64,000 bases of DNA, from assembly GCA_017410365.1 (NCBI GenBank), contig JAFQQY010000048.1, positions 1-64,000 of the forward strand, read 5' to 3'. Made by a program: the position numbers and the translations under genes. This DNA comes from Prevotella sp. GTDB taxonomy: Bacteria > Bacteroidota > Bacteroidia > Bacteroidales > Bacteroidaceae. The notes under the pieces are model-generated. The model was not told the origin of the DNA. It saw only the letters and a list, made by a program, of their open reading frames with translations, and made no database searches. Positions 7,371-15,554 of the stretch are shown here, piece by piece. Numbering within the stretch: the first letter of the stretch is position 1; every line of letters begins with the position of its first letter.

Positions 7371-8639
7371 TTATAGAATGATTTTCTTTCCGTTCATGAT
7401 ATATAGTTTTCCCTTTTGAGGTGTCTCAACCTTTCTTCCGAAGAGGTCGTATATTGCGTTGTCAGATGGTTGTTGGTTATTCACACTCTCTTCTATTCCG
7501 CTGAAATCGCCGTTTGGCGGTAGGGCGAGGATATGGGCTGGATTAATATATACCTTGTGCTTGCCCAACAGTTTGCCTTCTGGCGACCACTGGATAAGTG
7601 AACCTGCGGCAGCAAACGAACCGGCATCGGTAGCGTACATATATCCTGTGTAGGGGTTGACATAAATGCCGTAGGGCATGCCTATGCGCTTGATGTCGCT
7701 AAGCATCGTGCCAGGCAAAGACTCTTCTATTCCATTGGTGCCGTCTGACTCTATTGCTTCTTTAGGGTCGATGGTGATATAGTTGAACTCATACTGGTTA
7801 GTGTAATAAGAAAAGCGCGAACCTATGGCAAAGAACTGTCCGTCGATGGTGGTACAACCATATGTTGAGGCATAGTCAAGTCGAACGAAGCAATTGTCGC
7901 TTCCGCTCAAAGCCTTCTCGCAGTCGAAAATGATTGTTGCGGCAGGAACATCGTAATAGTCGCCGGGGGAGTTGATGCAGAGATATTGGCCCGACTGAGA
8001 CATCTTTCCATACAGGTTTATCTGATGTGTGTCAACGTTCCTTTGTAGTTGCATGGTGTTGGCATCTATAATGCTCACGGTTGTCTCATAATCGTGGTTC
8101 TCCTGAAAGGCGTAACCGCCGGTGTTGGCAACGAACAGATGACCTTTATACATTGCGATGCCTTCGGGTTCGTAACCCACTTCACATGTAGCGACAACCT
8201 TGAATGTGCTGAGGTCTATCTTGGCAACGTAACCTTTTGTAAACGAGACATATCCGTTTACTGTTCCGCACTCATGACCATAAGACGTTACATATACATA
8301 TTGGCCGTCGGTGGCAAGTTTACGGTTATTTGGCACATCCTCGGTTGCTGCTATAGCCTTGCCTTCGGGTGTAATGAACTGCACGATATTGCTCCAGTTT
8401 ATTGAAATGGCAATCAGATTGTCGTTCACCTGTATGATGTCATTAGGTGTGTCGCCAAGTTTCTGACCGTTGACATCTCGAAACCACTGGTTACTTACAA
8501 TGCGCCCGTCTTCAAAATACGTAAGTTTGCCATTGTCTGCCTGCCATATCCCTTCGTTAAGCAGGATAATTTTCTCTTGTGCATAAGTCGTGCTAACGGC
8601 ACAAATCAATGCGATAATTATAAATAGTTTCTTTTTCAT
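7371..8639 (-). CDS. BtuG-like beta-propeller, putative surface B12-capture protein
   Basis: A 422-residue secreted protein. The start is taken at ATG 8639, which begins a signal peptide (MKKKLFIIIALICAVSTTYA). Repeated blade-like strands such as DGQYVYVTSYG, GYVAKIDLSTFKVV and GHLFVANTGG show a YncE/DUF5074-type propeller. In Bacteroides the propeller BtuG is encoded beside BtuB, sits on the cell surface and hands B12 to the receptor; the position here is the same. Unlike BtuG it lacks a lipobox cysteine and instead ends in a sorting-like tail (KGKLYIMNGKKIIL). Cobamide binding is inferred from family and context. Confidence 0.7.
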   Translation of the reverse strand: MKKKLFIIIALICAVSTTYAQEKIILLNEGIWQADNGKLTYFEDGRIVSNQWFRDVNGQKLGDTPNDIIQVNDNLIAISINWSNIVQFITPEGKAIAATEDVPNNRKLATDGQYVYVTSYGHECGTVNGYVSFTKGYVAKIDLSTFKVVATCEVGYEPEGIAMYKGHLFVANTGGYAFQENHDYETTVSIIDANTMQLQRNVDTHQINLYGKMSQSGQYLCINSPGDYYDVPAATIIFDCEKALSGSDNCFVRLDYASTYGCTTIDGQFFAIGSRFSYYTNQYEFNYITIDPKEAIESDGTNGIEESLPGTMLSDIKRIGMPYGIYVNPYTGYMYATDAGSFAAAGSLIQWSPEGKLLGKHKVYINPAHILALPPNGDFSGIEESVNNQQPSDNAIYDLFGRKVETPQKGKLYIMNGKKIIL

Positions 8640-8735
8640 ATTCTTTGATGTTGTTGTCAAGTGTTGTAGGCAATTCCTTGTCATGCAAACAATAAACCTT
8701 AATCTTTAATCTATAATCCAGAAACCCAAAGGTTT

Positions 8736-10721
8736 CTATATCCCCACCACCAAAGTAAGCTTGTAGTTCCTTCCCGGCATGGGGTATCTTGGAATGTGCT
8801 CATATTGTTCGTTGAGCAAGTCGTTAATCTCAAGACAAAGTCCTGTGCATATCGGTTTGCCTGATTTGCGCATTATGGTAGTATCGTAAGATAGTTTCAT
8901 ATCGATATTGTCGTATGGTTTTAGTATGTCCTCTGGGTCGGCATACGACCACATACGCTCACCGACATGGAGGTTGGACACCGTGAGCGACAGTCCTTTC
9001 CAAGCAGCGATGGCGGTGATGCCGTAGGAGAGAGTGGGTGAGTAGCATATAGGTTTGTCGTAGGTCTCCTCATCTTTGGGGTCGGTGCGGTTAAGGTCAC
9101 GCTGCCAAGTGAGCGAGGTGAGTAGCGAGAACTTCCACCCCTTGTTGGCGAAATGTCCTGATGCCGTGGCGTTAAGTCCTTGACAGAAGGTATAGCCGTA
9201 GTTCATCATCGTCCATGTGTATGTGCCTTTCATTGGCAGGCACACGATGCGGTTCTCTATCTTGTTCTGATAGACATCGGCTTGTATTGATGCCTTCCAA
9301 CGCCTTGATGCATAGTGATATTCCGCACCGATGTTCAACTGCTTGGTATATTCCGGTTTGAGGTTGCGGTTGCCCACCTGTGTGTAGTAAATGTCGTTGA
9401 GTGTAGGCGCGCGGAAAATCTTCTTATACCAAGTTCTAAGTGTCAGGTCGCCTAAAGAATAGGCAACAGATATGGCCGGTGTCCAGCGGTCAATAGGGTC
9501 GGCTGCTCCTACATGAGTGTTGGTAAAGTCGTGGTAATGCTGGTGCAACAGCGAAGCTGCCAGTTGCAAACCTTTGTAGTTTATCTGTGTGGCAACAACC
9601 TGTTTCTGGTCGAGACGGAAAATGTTTTCAAACATCTTGAGGTCTGCCCACAGCTTGCTGTAACGTATGTCGTAACTTGTTGACAGGGTGAGCCAGGAGA
9701 ATGGGGAAAAACCATAGCACACAGCACCATAACTATCCTCTTGCCGATAATGATTGTCATAGCGTGCGGTGTTTTGGTTCTCGGGATAGTCGGTGCAATA
9801 GCGGAGATACTCGTTGGTGTATTTCGCATTTACCTTGAAGCGATGGTTGTTTATTTCTTTCTGATAAGAAGCCTGAATAAAGAAATCGCGGTCCCACTCC
9901 CGCCCCACGTTCACATACTTGTCGCTCAGGCGGCGTACAATGCCACCGGGACAACCGCGCTCTGATTCGTAATAATAAAGATGAGATGAGAAACCACCGT
10001 TGAAGAGTGCTGCTTCGATGCGTCCGTAGCAGATGTCGCTGTTGCTTCGTCGTCCTATGGTATCTTCATATTCCGACTTATATATGAAAGGGTAGTCGCC
10101 CTTAGAATCGCAATACTCGCCGTCAACGAATCCGCTCCAACCCTTCTTCTTGAACTGGGCGTTTGCCTTGGCTGTGTATGTGGTGAACGAACTGCGTCGT
10201 AGTTGTAGGGAGAGGGAGTCGCTGGTAGGGCGGCGTGTGCGGAGATACACCGTTGCCCCCGATGCGTATTCGCTTGCCGACTGGCAGTTGTCGAGTTTAT
10301 TGGCATTATACAACGCCACCGATTCCATTGACGACAGGGAAAACTTGCCAAGGTCAACCGTACCGTTCTGTGCGTTGGTGATGCGGATGCCGTCGATATA
10401 CACACCCACATGCTGCGCACCGAGCGACCGAACATTAATTGTTTTCAGTCCTCCCAATCCGCCATAATCCTTTATCTGCACACCGGCAAAATACTTCAAT
10501 GCGTCGGCTACGGTGGTTGTTGACAAGGCTCTAAGGTCTGTCCCTTGCAGTGTCTGCGCTGTTGCCAATGGGCGTCTGCCTTGCACTCTTACCTCTTTAA
10601 GGTTGTAGATGCTGTCAGTCATAACCTTCTTAGTATCTGCATTTTGCGCAGCTATATGCAAAGGCACGCTCCACCATAGATGAATGAACGCATTGACGAC
10701 GATAAGTCTCAGATGCTTCAT
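8736..10721 (-). CDS. btuB: TonB-dependent outer-membrane receptor, BtuB-like
   Basis: A 661-residue protein with a signal peptide, a plug domain (for example ALKYFAGVQIKDYGGLGGLK followed by a VRSLGAQHVGVYIDG segment) and a long 22-strand-type barrel ending in aromatic strands. The start is set at ATG 10719-10721. The frame stays open further upstream, but that extension would translate the riboswitch and has no membrane signal. TonB receptors take up scarce nutrients across the outer membrane. The cobalamin riboswitch directly in front and the BtuG-like partner behind point to vitamin B12 or related cobamides. It should be derepressed when B12 is scarce. Confidence 0.85.
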   Translation of the reverse strand: MKHLRLIVVNAFIHLWWSVPLHIAAQNADTKKVMTDSIYNLKEVRVQGRRPLATAQTLQGTDLRALSTTTVADALKYFAGVQIKDYGGLGGLKTINVRSLGAQHVGVYIDGIRITNAQNGTVDLGKFSLSSMESVALYNANKLDNCQSASEYASGATVYLRTRRPTSDSLSLQLRRSSFTTYTAKANAQFKKKGWSGFVDGEYCDSKGDYPFIYKSEYEDTIGRRSNSDICYGRIEAALFNGGFSSHLYYYESERGCPGGIVRRLSDKYVNVGREWDRDFFIQASYQKEINNHRFKVNAKYTNEYLRYCTDYPENQNTARYDNHYRQEDSYGAVCYGFSPFSWLTLSTSYDIRYSKLWADLKMFENIFRLDQKQVVATQINYKGLQLAASLLHQHYHDFTNTHVGAADPIDRWTPAISVAYSLGDLTLRTWYKKIFRAPTLNDIYYTQVGNRNLKPEYTKQLNIGAEYHYASRRWKASIQADVYQNKIENRIVCLPMKGTYTWTMMNYGYTFCQGLNATASGHFANKGWKFSLLTSLTWQRDLNRTDPKDEETYDKPICYSPTLSYGITAIAAWKGLSLTVSNLHVGERMWSYADPEDILKPYDNIDMKLSYDTTIMRKSGKPICTGLCLEINDLLNEQYEHIPRYPMPGRNYKLTLVVGI

Positions 10722-10786
10722 ATCCAAAAAGTAATAAAATAAGCTTTTCTTCAGCTCCCATCCCCAGGGGAATTCTGAATAATTAG

Positions 10787-10941
10787 CAAGAGGCAGGTCT
10801 TCTGACTTATCGCCAACCAGCAAACGTCTTCCCAAAAATATCAGTGACTTTTGTTTGCTTTTAAAAGCGATTTACAGCTGCGGGACAGTTGAGGATTCGC
10901 ACCTCATTCCCTTTTAATCACCCTTTCGAGTGAACCAAATG
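10787..10941 (-). promoter_or_regulatory. Cobalamin riboswitch
   Basis: The minus strand carries the conserved cobalamin aptamer blocks in order: a GGTTCACTCGAAAGGGT start, GGGAATGAGGTG, the AACTGTCCCGC stretch followed by AGCTGTAAA (the B12 box region), then distal GAAGACCTGCC. No clear terminator separates it from the btuB start about 65 bases downstream, so control is probably at translation. It should shut off btuB and the two genes behind it when adenosyl- or other cobalamin is plentiful. Confidence 0.93.
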
Positions 10942-10947
10942 CGGTTG

Positions 10948-10977
10948 CAAAAGTAATAATAAAAAATGAATTTGCAA
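10948..10977 (-). promoter_or_regulatory. Promoter of the B12 operon
   Basis: On the minus strand TTTG (10974-10977) and TACTTTTG (10948-10955) are 18 bases apart, immediately upstream of the riboswitch. Confidence 0.7.
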
Positions 10978-11007
10978 ATAAATGGATGGATATTTTTATG
11001 AACAACC

Positions 11008-11052
11008 AAAAAAATAACTGCACCATTTACGCATCGTAAGTGGTGCAGTTAT
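11008..11052 (-). terminator. Rho-independent terminator of the AlbA_2 gene
   Basis: A perfect 12-bp stem, ATAACTGCACCA (11014-11025) with TGGTGCAGTTAT (11041-11052), is followed on the minus strand by seven T. A second, weaker hairpin with GCCACTT/AAGTGGC arms lies at 11066-11088. Confidence 0.8.
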
Positions 11053-11141
11053 GCTTGCTAAGTGTGCCACTTATGGAGTGAAAGTGGCATGGTTTCGCAA
11101 AGATGCACCAGAGGAATTCGGCTAAACTATCGAAAAATGAC

Positions 11142-11229
11142 TACTTTTACGACTAGAAGCTTCCAACTAGTCTTTTTCTAGTCGTTATTAGTCGTGTACT
11201 AGTCGTTGTTTTAGTCTTTACTAGTCGTC
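11142..11229. repeat. CTAGTCGTT-type repeat cluster overlapping a gene's 3' end
   Basis: Six or seven copies of (C/T)TAGTC(G/T)T(T/G), about 10-12 bases apart, run from the gap into the last codons of the AlbA_2 gene (TTSKD plus stop). Confidence 0.7.
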
Positions 11230-12887
11230 GCATACCAAGTTCTATCCTTTTGTGTGACTGAACCTTCATTACTCATTTCTGCCAAGATATTACCTACCAA
11301 TCTCTGGTTTTGTTCCTTGGTGTTTCTTGCAGGAAGGGTCTCTCTGAGGTATTCAATGACAAACTCTCTTCGGGTTCCTTCCTCTCCAGCATTCTGGATG
11401 AACTGTAAAGCCATCTGTTTTAACTTGTCACGTTCAAGTCCTTTCACCTTGGTATATTCTGGCAATTGTTTCGTTTGCCTTGCAATGCTCAGGGATATAG
11501 TCAAGTCTGGATATTCACCCTCTACCAATCCGCGTTCCAAGAGGTTCTTGGCATCACTTTCATTCAGTCGGTGCCCTTTCTGTACAGCATCAAGCAAGAT
11601 GCAGTCCTCCAACGACAAGTCTTTGTTCTCTTTCAGAAGTTTGGTATACTTCCCATTGATTGCGTTACCATACAGACGGACGGCAACCTCCTTATTGGCT
11701 GCGTCAATCTCATAGTCAGGCATAGGGAAATGGCGTTTCCACTGCTCATTGAATATCTTGCGGATGCCACGACCAACGATGTCTATCATATTGAAATTCA
11801 CCATCGCATTGCAAAGACACTCGTTGCGGTAGTGGCGCTGCGGCCCATGCGTAGCCAAAGCCTTTTGCAGGGAGCCAGGAATGAAGCTACCACCATTAGC
11901 ATAATACAGGAATCCTGGATTCTCCACCAGATTGATTCTCTCTTGCAGGGTATAGTCCTGATGTGCGATGCAGTTATGAAGCACTTCACGCATGGAATAG
12001 TCATCGTATTGCTGCATTACATCTGGGAACATCGTGCCGCCTGGCATCTCACGCATCGTCAGGTTATGCACTTTGGCAAGTATCTGGTCAACAGTCAAGA
12101 TGAATGGTGCCGTGAAGTGTTCATAGTCAATTACATCTTCGTGTTCATCACGTAGTGACCAAGTGACTCTCACTACGGCAGGACGGAGTTTGAACACTGA
12201 CACAGGCTTGCCCAGCAGAATGATGGCGGCGCGAGTGATTCCACCGTCAATCATCACTCCGGCATTACTCAGAAACTCTTCTACCGACCATGCATTCACC
12301 TCTGCTGCAGGAATACGACTGTGTACCTTCTTGAACATCACCTTTGCCTTGGCAATGGCCACCTCATCCAAATCATCAATTGTGGCATTGGGCACAATTA
12401 CGGCCGACCAGTCGGTATCTGTGAACAACGGTTCATCCAAAATGGCATTCAATCTTTCTTGTGTCAGTTCCACCAAAGAGTCCTCTATCCGTTGCCATGC
12501 CTTATCGTGTGCATAGACAGGACGCTTGGGCTGATGTTTAGGAATATGAATCACCCACACCACCTTCTTTGTGTCGTCTGTGATATATTCCTCGATGTCC
12601 AGTCCCTCGCTTGACAGGTTCGTGCATCGTTCCGTCAATCGGAGTATTGCCTTTTGGCGGTCATAGTTATAGGTGTCTGTGCCGACGACTTCCAATGTCT
12701 TGTCATGCACGCCCACCACGAGGAAACCACCCTCCATGTTGGCGATAGCCGACACGTAGGAAATCACATCATCCTTCTCGTCCCCACAGAACGAGTTCTT
12801 TAGATTCTTAAATTCCTTCCACTCACACCGCGCATTCTCCTGTGGGTACTCGCGGAGCAGGTATTGTTGTAGTTCGAATTGGGTCAT
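11211..12887 (-). CDS. AlbA_2 (Schlafen-type) DNA-binding and RecG-like C-terminal protein
   Basis: A 558-residue protein. Residues 15-135 match the AlbA_2/Schlafen N-terminal domain (EWKEFKN, then ISAIANMEGGFLVVGV-like: YVSAIANMEGG). Residues about 290-400 resemble the degenerate GHKL ATPase module of RecG-like transcriptional regulators (MREVLHNCIAHQDYT, then NPGFLYYANGGSF). The C-terminus looks like winged-helix repeats. Such proteins are often annotated as ATP-dependent DNA helicase-related or RNA-binding and are common in accessory and defence regions; their biochemistry is poorly known. It lies just beyond the 5S rRNA and the helicase-PLD operon, on the same strand, with its own terminator. 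Confidence 0.8.
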   Translation of the reverse strand: MTQFELQQYLLREYPQENARCEWKEFKNLKNSFCGDEKDDVISYVSAIANMEGGFLVVGVHDKTLEVVGTDTYNYDRQKAILRLTERCTNLSSEGLDIEEYITDDTKKVVWVIHIPKHQPKRPVYAHDKAWQRIEDSLVELTQERLNAILDEPLFTDTDWSAVIVPNATIDDLDEVAIAKAKVMFKKVHSRIPAAEVNAWSVEEFLSNAGVMIDGGITRAAIILLGKPVSVFKLRPAVVRVTWSLRDEHEDVIDYEHFTAPFILTVDQILAKVHNLTMREMPGGTMFPDVMQQYDDYSMREVLHNCIAHQDYTLQERINLVENPGFLYYANGGSFIPGSLQKALATHGPQRHYRNECLCNAMVNFNMIDIVGRGIRKIFNEQWKRHFPMPDYEIDAANKEVAVRLYGNAINGKYTKLLKENKDLSLEDCILLDAVQKGHRLNESDAKNLLERGLVEGEYPDLTISLSIARQTKQLPEYTKVKGLERDKLKQMALQFIQNAGEEGTRREFVIEYLRETLPARNTKEQNQRLVGNILAEMSNEGSVTQKDRTWYATTSKD

Positions 12888-12903
12888 ATAATTCTTTATT
12901 TAA

Positions 12904-12922
12904 AAGAGCCTTTTACCCTCTT
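12904..12922 (-). terminator. Short hairpin just before the AlbA_2 start
   Basis: On the minus strand AAGAG-N9-CTCTT followed by TTAAA lies about 17 bases before the ATG at 12887. It may end transcription arriving from the 5S/defence operon, or act as an attenuator. Confidence 0.4.
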
Positions 12923-13178
12923 GCTCAGGAGGTCCCTCTTATAGAAAGATTATTAGGAGGCCAATAAAGACCCACCAAATGAAGTTGGCACATAGCTTTC
13001 CCATCTGTCTCTAAAACTCTTCTACGAAAGGAGACGGCCTTTGAGAACCAGCCCCTTTTCCTTGGGACTGTTCAATCTATATGCCACCATTGTTCAAAAA
13101 GTAATACTTGTCAAACATGATTTTATAGACTTTGAAATGTTAAATGCATCACACGTTATCAACCCTGTTTGCTTCCGG
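12923..13178. other. 256-bp non-coding stretch after the 5S rRNA
   Basis: No convincing ORF. On the minus strand it directly follows the 5S rRNA and contains several short GC-rich words (GGGGCTGGTTC, GGCCGTCTCC, GGGACCTCC) that could form local stems, but I cannot assign a known RNA. GAACCAGCCCCTT is also present in the VOC leader near 624-636. Confidence 0.4.
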
Positions 13179-13285
13179 GCTGGCATCTACCTACTCTCCC
13201 ACATATGCAGTACCATCGGCATAAGCGTCTTTCACTTCTCTGTTCGGGATGGTTAGAGGTGGGACAACGCTATTATAAACACCTA
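13179..13285 (-). rRNA. rrf: Solitary 5S rRNA (or 5S pseudogene)
   Basis: The minus strand contains the hallmark 5S blocks in order: TCCCACCTC, CCCGAACAGAGAAGT, GCCGATGGTACTGC and GGGAGAGTAGG. The outer helix can form (GGTGTTTA with TAGATGCC, allowing G-U pairs), as can helix II (AGCGTT with GACGCT, one G-U). At about 107 bases it is near normal length, helix II being shortened on both sides. No 16S or 23S gene flanks it: the AAA ATPase gene stops about 12 bases upstream. It could be functional, or a remnant left by insertion or rearrangement. Confidence 0.85.
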
Positions 13286-13296
13286 ATTTATTCTCA

Positions 13297-14928
13297 TTAT
13301 TTATCATTATCTTTAGAAATGTTCAAATCAAAAGACCTTTCAAGTTCCAATTCTGGACGAGTCAGAAGGATCGGCATTTCCTTTTGCTCTTCTTCCTTCA
13401 CAATAGTTGAAGCGTTCTTTGCTCTAGTTGCTGCCCAATTCCTAAGAACTGCTATTTGCTCTTTCATCGTTGTTGATAGAGGAACTGTTTTTGAAATAGC
13501 ATCCACCAAGTGTTTGCTCAGCAACTTAGGATTATCAGGAGATTCAACATAGGCTGCAAACATTGCTTCCTTGATGCATTCTTCAATTTCTGCACCATTA
13601 AAACCTTCCGTTTTCTTGCCAAGCATTTCCATTGGGTATTGAGAAGGTTCTTGCCCTTTCTTTTTCAAATGTATGGAAAAAATGTTTTCTCGTTCCTTTT
13701 GGCTTGGAAGATCTACAAAGAATATTTCATCGAAACGTCCCTTTCGCAACAATTCTGGAGGCAGGAGATTAATGTTGTTTGCAGTAGCCACTACGAATAC
13801 TGGTGATGTCTTCTCTTGCATCCACGTCAATATTGTTGAAAAAATCCTTGATGAAACACCTCCATCTGTTGACCCACTAGATTGCACACCATTAAGTCCC
13901 TTTTCTATTTCATCTATCCAAAGAACACAAGGTGCCACAGCCTCTGCAGTCGCTATTGCCTTTCGTATATTGTCCTCGCTACTACCAACCAATCCTTGAT
14001 AAACCTTGCCAATGTCCAACCTCAACAATGGCATATTCCAGAAAGATGCAATACTTTTTGCGGTAAGACTTTTTCCGCAGCCAGGAACACCCAACAGCAA
14101 TAAACCCTTTGGTTCCTGAAGTCCAAAATCTCTAGCTTTCTTCTCATATGCCTTTTGTCTTTTGAATAGCCAGTCTTTTAAGACTTCCATGCCACCGACA
14201 TCTTTGAGGTCTTCGTTTTTGGGAAAATAATCCAATATTCCTGATTTCTTTATTATTTGCTCTTTTTCTGATGAGACTGTATATGGAGCATTATTTCCCA
14301 AATCGTCTTTCACCGCAGCTAAGCAGAATGCCAAATCTGCTTCCATAGATGTCATACCAAGAGCGGCATCAACCATTCTATTCCGCATTTCTACAGATAG
14401 ATTTATCTTACATTGTCTTTCAACTACGCCTAAAGTTCTCTCCATATCAAACCTGTCAGGCAACGGTATGTTTAATACGGTAACATATTTTTCCAGTTCA
14501 ACAGGTAATTTGTAAATGGCAGACAATATAATCGCATGGGTATTCGTATGCCTTGCCCTTTCTGCAATAGTGCGGATGTAGTATTTTATTTTCTCTTCTT
14601 CAATATAATTGCCAAAATCTTCTAATATAAAAACGTCTTTACTTGTTTCCTTATCATTAAGGATATATTTCAATGTCATTTCCGGCTCGTCGTATTCTTC
14701 TCCTAAATAACGAGAGCCGCTATCTGATACCTCACACAATCCTTCTACGCAATTCCAGTTGAAAAGGCGAATCTGTTTGGCGTTATCAGATTTAAGACTG
14801 TTTATGATACCAACGATCTTTTGTCTTGTCCTGTCGTACTCAAAGCTTGTGAGATATAATACAGGATAATATGCCTTGAGCATATCTCGTATTTTGCCGT
14901 ATATTGCTTCCATATCACTTGTGTTCAA
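13297..14928 (-). CDS. Ycf46-like AAA+ ATPase
   Basis: A 543-residue AAA+ protein closely resembling Ycf46. The N-terminal part begins YGKIRDMLKAYYPVLYLTS, and a degenerate first ATPase-like domain ends in the VELEKYVTVLNIPLPD segment. The active domain has GVPGCGKS (Walker A, about residues 280-287), WIDEIEKGL (Walker B), and VATANNINLLPPELLRKGRFDE (sensor 1 and arginine finger region, given here as family-typical). Ycf46 proteins are poorly understood but often pair with DUF1257/Ycf35, as here, where the upstream gene overlaps by 14 bases. It is the last gene of a six-gene operon with a helicase and PLD protein, so an energy-using or sensing role in that system is likely. Confidence 0.85.
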   Translation of the reverse strand: MNTSDMEAIYGKIRDMLKAYYPVLYLTSFEYDRTRQKIVGIINSLKSDNAKQIRLFNWNCVEGLCEVSDSGSRYLGEEYDEPEMTLKYILNDKETSKDVFILEDFGNYIEEEKIKYYIRTIAERARHTNTHAIILSAIYKLPVELEKYVTVLNIPLPDRFDMERTLGVVERQCKINLSVEMRNRMVDAALGMTSMEADLAFCLAAVKDDLGNNAPYTVSSEKEQIIKKSGILDYFPKNEDLKDVGGMEVLKDWLFKRQKAYEKKARDFGLQEPKGLLLLGVPGCGKSLTAKSIASFWNMPLLRLDIGKVYQGLVGSSEDNIRKAIATAEAVAPCVLWIDEIEKGLNGVQSSGSTDGGVSSRIFSTILTWMQEKTSPVFVVATANNINLLPPELLRKGRFDEIFFVDLPSQKERENIFSIHLKKKGQEPSQYPMEMLGKKTEGFNGAEIEECIKEAMFAAYVESPDNPKLLSKHLVDAISKTVPLSTTMKEQIAVLRNWAATRAKNASTIVKEEEQKEMPILLTRPELELERSFDLNISKDNDK

Positions 14929-15553
14929 TTGTTTGCGTGTTGACTCTACGCGGTTTCATCTTAGCAAGATATTTTGCTGGAATATTCGTCTTTTTGGTCA
15001 TAATACGTCTATTTCCCAACAACTGCTCTAAGACATCCATTGCTTCATGGGCTCTTTCATTGACATCATTTGGAAGATAGTCAGAATCCGTTACAATTGT
15101 ACCATCCTTGAGAATCGTAAATTTGATTTGTGCCACAGGCTCATCTTCACTCTTGTCTTTTGAACGACCAACCATAAAGAAACAATATACTTCTTCTGTA
15201 GTCGGAGTGAAATGATCATTCGACTTGTATGTAAACCCTTTCTTCTTAAATTCTTGAACTAAGGAGTTCTTTGCGTAGGCAGCATTGAGAGCATAAAACT
15301 GGTTTTGCAACTCTTCTACCTTTTGTGTCGCATTGGGCATATAATACGTATTGTATGTAACCTCATTTGTTGTGAGGTTTAATTTCAATGCATATTCTCC
15401 GTACAAACGAGTTCCCTGTTTGGCATCTGTAACGAGGAGCTCATTCCCTTTTATTGTATATGTCCATCCCAAGGTGTCGCACGCAGACTTTAGTACATCT
15501 ACATGCATTACTTGTGGGTTGCGGACAAATCTTGATGACTCGAATCTAGACAT
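14915..15553 (-). CDS. DUF1257/Ycf35-like partner of the AAA ATPase
   Basis: A 212-residue protein with a compact alpha/beta N-terminal part (DVLKSACDTLGWTYTIKGNEL, then LYGEYALKLNL) matching the style of the DUF1257/Ycf35 family, followed by a C-terminal extension (residues about 110-212) rich in charged residues. In cyanobacteria and other bacteria Ycf35 is found with Ycf46-type ATPases, and the neighbouring gene is exactly that. It starts one base after the PLD gene ends and overlaps the ATPase gene by 14 bases, so the three are translationally coupled. The family assignment rests on sequence style and context. Confidence 0.55.
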   Translation of the reverse strand: MSRFESSRFVRNPQVMHVDVLKSACDTLGWTYTIKGNELLVTDAKQGTRLYGEYALKLNLTTNEVTYNTYYMPNATQKVEELQNQFYALNAAYAKNSLVQEFKKKGFTYKSNDHFTPTTEEVYCFFMVGRSKDKSEDEPVAQIKFTILKDGTIVTDSDYLPNDVNERAHEAMDVLEQLLGNRRIMTKKTNIPAKYLAKMKPRRVNTQTIEHK

Positions 15554-15554
15554 A

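Noticed and set aside
10722-10835. N-terminal extension of the BtuB-like protein
   Set aside because: The frame is open but lies over the riboswitch; the signal peptide begins at 10721.
12923-13300. Complete rRNA operon
   Set aside because: Only 5S-type sequence is present; no 16S or 23S blocks lie on either side.
13041-13552. Plus-strand ORFs across the 5S region
   Set aside because: They are antisense to the 5S rRNA and the ATPase gene.
13297-14928. FtsH or proteasomal ATPase
   Set aside because: No membrane helices or zinc protease domain; the blocks match Ycf46 instead.
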